Assembly: GCA_949752735.1 (NCBI GenBank)
Contig: OX457039.1
Span: 46,404,099-46,468,098, forward strand
From: Lumbricus terrestris
Lineage: Eukaryota; Annelida; Clitellata; Crassiclitellata; Lumbricidae
DNA: 64,000 nt
Direction: 5' to 3'
The notes under the pieces were generated by a model. It ran no database searches. It saw only the letters and a list, made by a program, of their open reading frames with translations, and was not told the DNA's origin. This document shows positions 58,272-64,000 of this stretch, one piece after another. Each line of letters begins with the position of its first letter. Position 1 is the first letter of the stretch. The position numbers were made by a program, and so were the translations under genes.

Positions 58272-58887
58272 TTCTGCTTCCGTTCTAGTTTCTTCTCCTA
58301 TTGAGAAGGAATTCGCTTAAAATGAAAGCAGCAGAAAGCAAGGTTCCGTCGCACATCTTCAGTGATATTTTCTGCACTGGATGAAACCTGGTTCACCGAT
58401 TGGAATGCACTAATGGCGTTTACTTACATGTATGGACATTTAAAGTCGTCGTCAAAGTCGGTTTTGGATCGTATTGAACCGAACTGCAAGGAGTAGGCCT
58501 AGCATATAAGTGATTCTATTTCCAATGAAGACAGGCATGACCAATTGGATTCCCATTATAGACCTACTTGTTCGCTGTATATAGGTCCATCTGCATGTCT
58601 GCATGTCATGTCTTAACCTAAGCCTAATTAAAAAACGATTATAAACAAAAACAAACGTTGGCTCGAAACGTGTTTTACTTGCAATAGAAGATGCAACTAG
58701 TCACCTCTACTGCTGTCAACAAAATCTAAAGGGACGCCATAGCAATCAAAGGTTCACAGAAATAGACAGAATAGAATTATATTACAATAGCAGCTATACT
58801 TTTCACGAGATTGGGCTGCTCCTCATAAAGTTCATATGTCTTCAGCAATGTCAGCAGCGCATCGTCCGTATCCGGGAGGGGAATGTG
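58272..58887. other. intron or intergenic, no gene seen
   Basis: No recognisable frame or element. Confidence 0.5.
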
Positions 58888-59090
58888 TCCGGACAATTCG
58901 GAGCGGACAATTGAGGCGGACAATTTGGAACGCACAATTCGGAGTGGACAATTCCGAGCGAACAATTGGGCGGACAATTCGGTGCGGATCGACAAACTTT
59001 CTGCCCCAATATAGACGTTGAATTGATGAGGATGATTCTTGTCTGCTCCAAATTGTCCGGCTCCGAATTTCCAACTCCGAAGTGTCCGGG
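58888..59090. repeat. hairpin minisatellite of CGGACAATTCGGAG units
   Basis: About eight direct variants of 'cggacaattcggag' run from 58888 to 58990. After about 50 bp of unrelated sequence, inverted copies ('ccaaattgtccggctccgaa', 'ctccgaagtgtccgg') end at about 59090. The outer ends, CCGGACAATTCGGAG and the reverse complement CCGGACACTTCGGAG, look like terminal inverted repeats, so this could be a small fold-back element. No target duplication was identified. Confidence 0.8.
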
Positions 59091-59534
59091 AACAATCCAG
59101 GAATCAGCTACTACAATTAAAATCAGAAACAATCTGGTAAACCATAAAACAACCCATAGGCCTATAGTGATGCATTGTAACTCGTTGATCAGCTCCGAAA
59201 ACTGACAAAATCTGTACAGTATTCTAGTCACGGGCTGTCTGTCTGTTTTGCCCTGTTGCAATAATCGTTTGGCAAGGTTCATTGAAGAAATAAAACTCAT
59301 CTGACATCCGATTGGCGTCATCTGAAATCCGCTCTGAGCGTTCAAGAGACACAGGCAGGATGGAAAGGCAATGGGGGAGGGGTTTGGGGGGGGGAAGTAG
59401 ATCGGTCGGGCGAGTAGGATTCCTGCGTCAATACGTACGCTCAGATAATGTAATGTAAATTCTTACCATTAGAGCAATTCCATTGGGTTCACATGAGATC
59501 GAAGCAGTAACTGGTTTTGCAGATGTACGCACTG
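59091..59534. other. intron or intergenic, no gene seen
   Basis: No recognisable frame. G-run near 59380. Confidence 0.5.
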
Positions 59535-59659
59535 TGTGTGTGTGCGTGTGTGTGTGTGTGCGTGTGTGTGTGTGTGTGTGTGTGGGTGTGTGTGTGTGGG
59601 TGTGTGTGGGTGTGTGTGTGGGTGTGTGTGTGGGTGGGTGGGTGTGGGTGTGTGTGCAA
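59535..59659. repeat. (GT)n / (GTGGG)n microsatellite
   Basis: GT units with GTGTGGGT interruptions. The Cys-Val frames are artefacts. Confidence 0.96.
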
Positions 59660-60042
59660 GGACTACCGGACTACGACCTCCTTCGGATCGTCTACTCTTT
59701 ATGACAACGCTTCTGACTAGACACAGCGCTCGTGGCTAAGCTGGTACTTGACTTTCGAGTGAAGCTTTGGAAATTTAGAGATTACGATTACGAAGGGCGA
59801 TGTACAATTACGCTGGTCTCAATTATTGACGATGCAAATTCGGTGCACTGAATGCTATAATTATAAGCCATGCAGGCCAAATGCGTGTATACGCTAATAA
59901 GTGCTGTAGTATGCCAAAACAAATTTCTGTCCAGGGTAACGGTCTCTGTTGTCATAGACCCTGGTCAATTCTGGATCCGTGTATACGCGGTTATGATCAG
60001 AATCATTGCTCTCTCAACGCCCTTGACCTAGCGTCCTTGCCT

Positions 60043-60112
60043 ATATTATTCAAATCATCATTCAAACCATTATCCAAATTATTATTCAAATCATTATCAA
60101 AATCATCATTAA
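60043..60112. repeat. 12-bp repeat (AAATCATTATTC-type)
   Basis: About six degenerate copies end to end. Confidence 0.85.
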
Positions 60113-60249
60113 ATTGCAAATGCCCTAATACTTAATTACGAAAAATTCATCGAGTCAAGAATAAGCATATGCAACATTGGCCATTCTGTGGATTTTCTTA
60201 AGATGGGATAGGCTACGCTGTTGAACCATTGTACTGACGCATATGCAGC

Positions 60250-60652
60250 ACATTCATTCATTCATTCATTCATTCATTCATTCATTCATTCATTCATTCA
60301 TTCTTTCATTCATTCATTCATTCATTCATTCATTCATTCATTCATTCATTCATTCATTCATTCATTCTTTCATTCATTCATTCTTTCATTCATTCATTCA
60401 TTCATTCATTCATTCATTCATTCATTCAGTGCCTATATGATTCATTCATTCATTCATTCATTCATTCAGTGCCTATATGATTCATTCATTTATTCATTCT
60501 TTCATTCATTCATTCATTCATTCATTCATTCTTTCTTTCATTCATTCTTTCATTCATTCATTCATTCATTCATTCATTCAGTGCCTATATGATTCATTCA
60601 TTTATTCATTCATTCAATGCATACATGATTCATTAATTCATTCATTCATTCT
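60250..60652. repeat. (ATTC)n array with higher-order interruptions
   Basis: About 400 bp of ATTC tetramers with TTTC variants. The phrase 'cagtgcctatatgattcatt' interrupts it at about 60427, 60467 and 60579, and a diverged form occurs near 60616. These mark duplicated larger blocks. A phrase 'tatatagcgccccattcaat' just after the array (60660) resembles the tail of SINE family 2. Confidence 0.95.
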
Positions 60653-60719
60653 CTGGATTTATATAGCGCCCCATTCAATAAACTTATATTCAGGAACGCT
60701 TCCAGTCCAGCGACGGCAA

Positions 60720-61236
60720 AAAAGACTTGACTTGCAAATGTGAATCAAGCTCCGAGTAAAGTAATTCGATTGCGTTCGTAGCCCACATACGTGTCTCGCT
60801 TATCAAGATATCATTCTTTCGATGAAGTTCTTAGATACTTATGATCGTTACATCTCTTGCTTATACGCGTTTATTAAATATACATTTAAAATATATTTTA
60901 AATATAATTATACAAGACCTAGACGTAGAATAAGTGAGGATTATTTTCAAAGATTGGAAACAATGTACAGAGGCTTATTTGCAATCATATTGCGCCTTGA
61001 GCGATTGCCTGTAATAATCAAAATATTGGAGATATTGGACAATGCATTGTTGCTATATTGGAAAGCAGCCACTTTCAGCATCCATGGGTCCGCGAGAGCG
61101 GAACCAACGAACTCGGCGATCCTAGAGTTAATATTTCTCCGAATGCTACGCGGTTGACTGATGGGCATTGCACGCATGAGTGACTCACGATTCCTAATCT
61201 ATTTTATGCTGAATAAGGTTCCGCCTACCTCACCCC
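60720..61236. other. intron or intergenic, no gene seen
   Basis: The 111-codon frame at 60822-61157 is AT-rich and unrecognised. I do not support it. Confidence 0.45.
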
Positions 61237-61282
61237 CGTCACACCCCCGTCACACCCCGTCACACCCCCGTCACACCCCCCC
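61237..61282. repeat. (CACACCCCCGT)n minisatellite
   Basis: About four and a half copies of 'cacacccccgt' on a C-rich strand. Confidence 0.9.
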
Positions 61283-62896
61283 GCGTCGTCCGAACTGATG
61301 TCTCTTTGATTCTCTGTTGGCGCAAAGTCAACTGGAATGCCCCTGTTCAAGCGCCTTCAATTCACCCGTCGACACGAGCCGCCGCCCTCCACTTCATCTA
61401 TTCTCCATTTCTGCTTCTCATTCGGCTCCTCCTCCTCCTCATCTTTCATCTCTAGCTGCTCGTCCTTCCTTCTCCTCGTGGCAGCAGCTGCAGCAGCTGG
61501 TCATCTCAAGGTCTTTGTTTACACGTCATCGCGTGAATCGGGTATTTGTCTGCGAGGAATAAAGCAGACGAGATTAAGCGGGTGTCATCCGTCCTTCCCC
61601 TTCCCGCCATTCTCTCCCACTCCAGTATACCGGAAACCAGCAGAAGGGAGCTTCAGCGGCAGGGACAGAGTCTCGCTGTCATTTGCTGACATCCCGACTG
61701 CGCGTTGTATGGCGAGTTCAGCATCAACGTTTTTCTTGACACCCAACGAAGAAATGAAATGATAAGGATTCTTTGCAACACGAACACTGGAGAGGATGTA
61801 TTGTATAGGCCTATATTGTTTCCGTTATATGAATACAGGCGCGTAAAGAACTCTTTGAAAAGACAATGTCATGCTTTATTTTCATGATTATTAAAATGAG
61901 GTTTAGCCAATTATACAAAGAAGATGATGTTGATGCAAGCGGTTTACATATTTACGCAAGTGGCTGTAAATGTAGATCGCCTTAGAAATGAATGGTAGGT
62001 GACAGGCACATATTTGCCATGGGTAAACCAAGGCAGACATAGACACCTCGCAGCACAGCGAGGATCTTTGTAAACAAATCTCAAATAACAAAGCATCAGT
62101 AAGCGAATATAAAGCAATGTATATACCTGTATAATTGAATATGTATGTAAATGTATATAATTATATTGCCTGACCTGTTTAATAAGAATGTGGTTTCATG
62201 TCTGATAAAATTGTATATAGGCCTATATATTGGCCTATTATCTTCAAACTTAAACTGTTACCCTTGATTAAAAGCAAAGAGCGTAAAAGCTGCAAATTGT
62301 TGTGGGTTGTACTTGGATATACTTTGCGCTCAAAGGTTTGCATTGACAAAATTGAGATATAAATAACCTAAGTAGAAATAGATAGCAAAATTAAAATCAG
62401 ATCTGAATGTCGCCAATCAGTATAAACCATAGAAATGTTAACCCTTTTTGCACCTCGATCTCTCGACCTCTTCAGTTTTTTACGTCTCTCTTCTGTCAAA
62501 GCAAACCATTGAACGCAAAGTAAATAAGACCCACAACAATTTGCAGCTTATACATGTAGGCCTACGCCTACTTAATTGTTCTTAACATTGGTTAACAGTC
62601 AAGTCAACATAACTAGTTGCACTTCTACCCTATATAGCACGGTTGGCTGCTGAATGCCATTTTGCCTGAATGGCTTTTGTTCTCAAAGAATTGCAGCAGT
62701 ATATTTAATAATTATTGTTTTAATTGCAATGAGGAAATGGTACAGCTATTTTTTGATGTTTGTGTTAGACCTAACTCTGCAATAGTCAAAACTCATGCTT
62801 ATATTGATAAACCGACTCCGTAGGCCTATACAGGCATACAGTAGTACAGTAGGACTACAATGCAAAACAATAATAGGCCTATACGTACGATTTCTG
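61283..62896. other. intron or intergenic, no gene supported
   Basis: A 141-codon frame at 61337-61762 is Ser/Pro-rich from a pyrimidine-rich sequence and crosses CTCCTC and GCAGCT runs. I see no domain or splice context. The remainder is AT-rich with TAGGCCTA-type palindromes. Confidence 0.45.
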
Positions 62897-62900
62897 CCGG

Positions 62901-63352
62901 TGTCACGAAATAGAGTATCCCCCATATTAATTGTATCCCCCCAAATTAGAAAAAGTCGAAGAAACCGCTTCCGCGTGTATTTTGTTTTGCAAATTGATTT
63001 TCAACTGCTTTGTTTTGAACAATGACACTAACAGGTATGTTTATTCCTACTAAATACTGTGTTTTGCCCTGTTTTTAGAGCACTTAAAACATTTAAAACA
63101 CTTAAAAACACTCAGAGTCACTAAATAAATTCGAGTTGCCTTTATCTGAGCATTGCCTAGGACACTTAAAACAAGTAGAGTCACTTTAAATTTTGATTAC
63201 GGCATACATTTTTTTATTATGCGCATTTTTCAAAAAAGGGGATAGAATGGTTTATCCCTCCGGATAGTATAGACCGGTTAATTCCATCCGGGGGGATAGA
63301 TTAATTCATGCTCCCGGATAGCTTTCAGGGGGGGATACTCCGTTTCGTGTCA
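62901..63352. mobile_element. MITE family M, copy 3, 452 bp
   Basis: Starts TGTCACGAAATAGAGTATCC and ends, reverse-complemented, TGACACGAAACGGAGTATCC. It is flanked by CCGG at 62897-62900 and 63353-63356. The interior aligns with the copies at 36945 and 53000, with a few substitutions. Confidence 0.95.
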
Positions 63353-63356
63353 CCGG

Positions 63357-64000
63357 CGTTATAACCGTTGACGCTACTGTATTAGCTCTAACAGGCTAAT
63401 TATTCAAAATTACTGATGTTTATAGCTAGCAGTCCGTGGATATTCCAAATATTATTACGGCGTTTATCCGACGACATTATTTCCTGCTGACATTCTTACC
63501 CATCACTTTTATGCCACAAAAGACTTTAATGTGGCACACCATCAAACATTGCTACGAGGTCAATGAGGACATCTGCCTGTCATTTATTCTGGTGCGGAGT
63601 CAACAGGTGGCGGAATACCAGGTACTTAACAATCATTAGTATGCAGTCCTGCTCGCTTCAATTCACTGTCAGAAACTAAAAAGCGACTTTGACTCTTTAC
63701 CGACGAACGCGTAGCCTACTATAGTAGTGACTGGGAAACAAATGCAGTTCGTGGTCATCAAGTTTAAGACCTCCTTTAAAGCTAATTCTTAAAGATCATA
63801 GTCGCATTCTATTTACTTGTTCTTCGTTGGACGTCTAGTCTACTATTCTGCAATGCTTGATTGCGAGACAAGTCATCACTTTGACTGGCTTAACTTTAAC
63901 AACGGTCAAATCTATTTGCAAAGACCCATTGAAAGGCGCCTTAAGTCCTTAGTCGGTTAAAATGCGTGCAAAAGGAAGAAGTGCACCTCAGATCGTGAAG
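63357..64000. other. intron or intergenic, weak exon-like stretch only
   Basis: 63436-63621 reads as an open frame (LMWHTIKHCYEVNEDICLSF) that would end at a CAG|GTACTT donor. I do not recognise it and its acceptor is unclear, so I leave it uncalled. Confidence 0.4.

Noticed and set aside
60822..61157. 111-codon frame
   Set aside because: AT-driven composition, no domain, and similar openness on the minus strand.
61337..61762. 141-codon Ser-rich frame
   Set aside because: Composition follows a pyrimidine-rich sequence and CTCCTC/GCAGCA runs. There is no homology signal or splice context.
63436..63639. Possible exon ending at CAG|GTACTT
   Set aside because: No recognisable domain, no convincing acceptor, and the other frames are only slightly less open. 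It could equally be a repeat fragment.

Overview
The window is eukaryotic nuclear DNA dominated by repeats. It has very few coding exons, many microsatellites, spliceosomal-type junctions, tRNA-derived SINEs, non-LTR retrotransposon fragments, one complete LTR retrotransposon and at least nine DNA-transposon-type insertions. The palindromic octamer TAGGCCTA and its variants recur dozens of times in unrelated contexts. From memory I associate that motif, and SINE tails of the type 'tatatagcgcc', with echinoderm or related deuterostome invertebrate genomes. I therefore favour an ambulacrarian or other marine invertebrate, but the species call is an inference.

Layout. 1-1.13 kb: a satellite with an exactly constant 152-bp period. 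2-7.4 kb: intergenic, with (CA)n, a tRNA-derived SINE and pyrimidine microsatellite. 7.47-8.93 kb: a complete non-autonomous hAT element with a perfect 8-bp target duplication, holding an internal inverted repeat and a minisatellite. 10.09-15.47 kb: a complete, apparently very young Ty3/gypsy retrotransposon. Its two 1111-bp LTRs look identical and it has a tRNA-Leu-type primer site. Its single open gag-protease frame runs through large deletions in reverse transcriptase and integrase. 16.4-23.8 kb: LINE fragments, then a nested stack in which an outer inverted-repeat element (19523-23814) contains a 1.44-kb hAT element and 1.4 kb of a 19-bp minisatellite open in all frames.

24.07-28.95 kb holds the one substantial host gene segment: a single 1624-codon open frame for a Ser-rich, probably nuclear protein with basic clusters, two codon-phased internal repeats and a C-terminal C-x-C-x12-H-x3-C finger-like motif. 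A splice acceptor at 24180 suggests the true exon starts there. 28.9-41.6 kb is 3' flank and intergenic DNA with SINEs, hAT MITEs, a MITE inserted inside a SINE, and simple repeats. At 41.97 kb there is a short first exon encoding a signal peptide and ending at a phase-1 splice donor. Two short upstream ORFs precede it. The rest of that gene is not recognisable in the window.

42-64 kb is intergenic or intronic: another SINE copy, LINE scraps, very long purine/pyrimidine microsatellites, a 1.17-kb fold-back mariner-like element (55380-56549), hairpin minisatellites, and two more copies of the 4-bp-TSD MITE. The genes do not form a pathway. The biology here is mostly mobile elements, their boundaries and nesting. 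The best leads are the internally deleted LTR element with an E2F/NRF1-like enhancer array, a MITE family whose ends are proven by an internal empty-site comparison, and the orphan 1.6-kb-residue protein.
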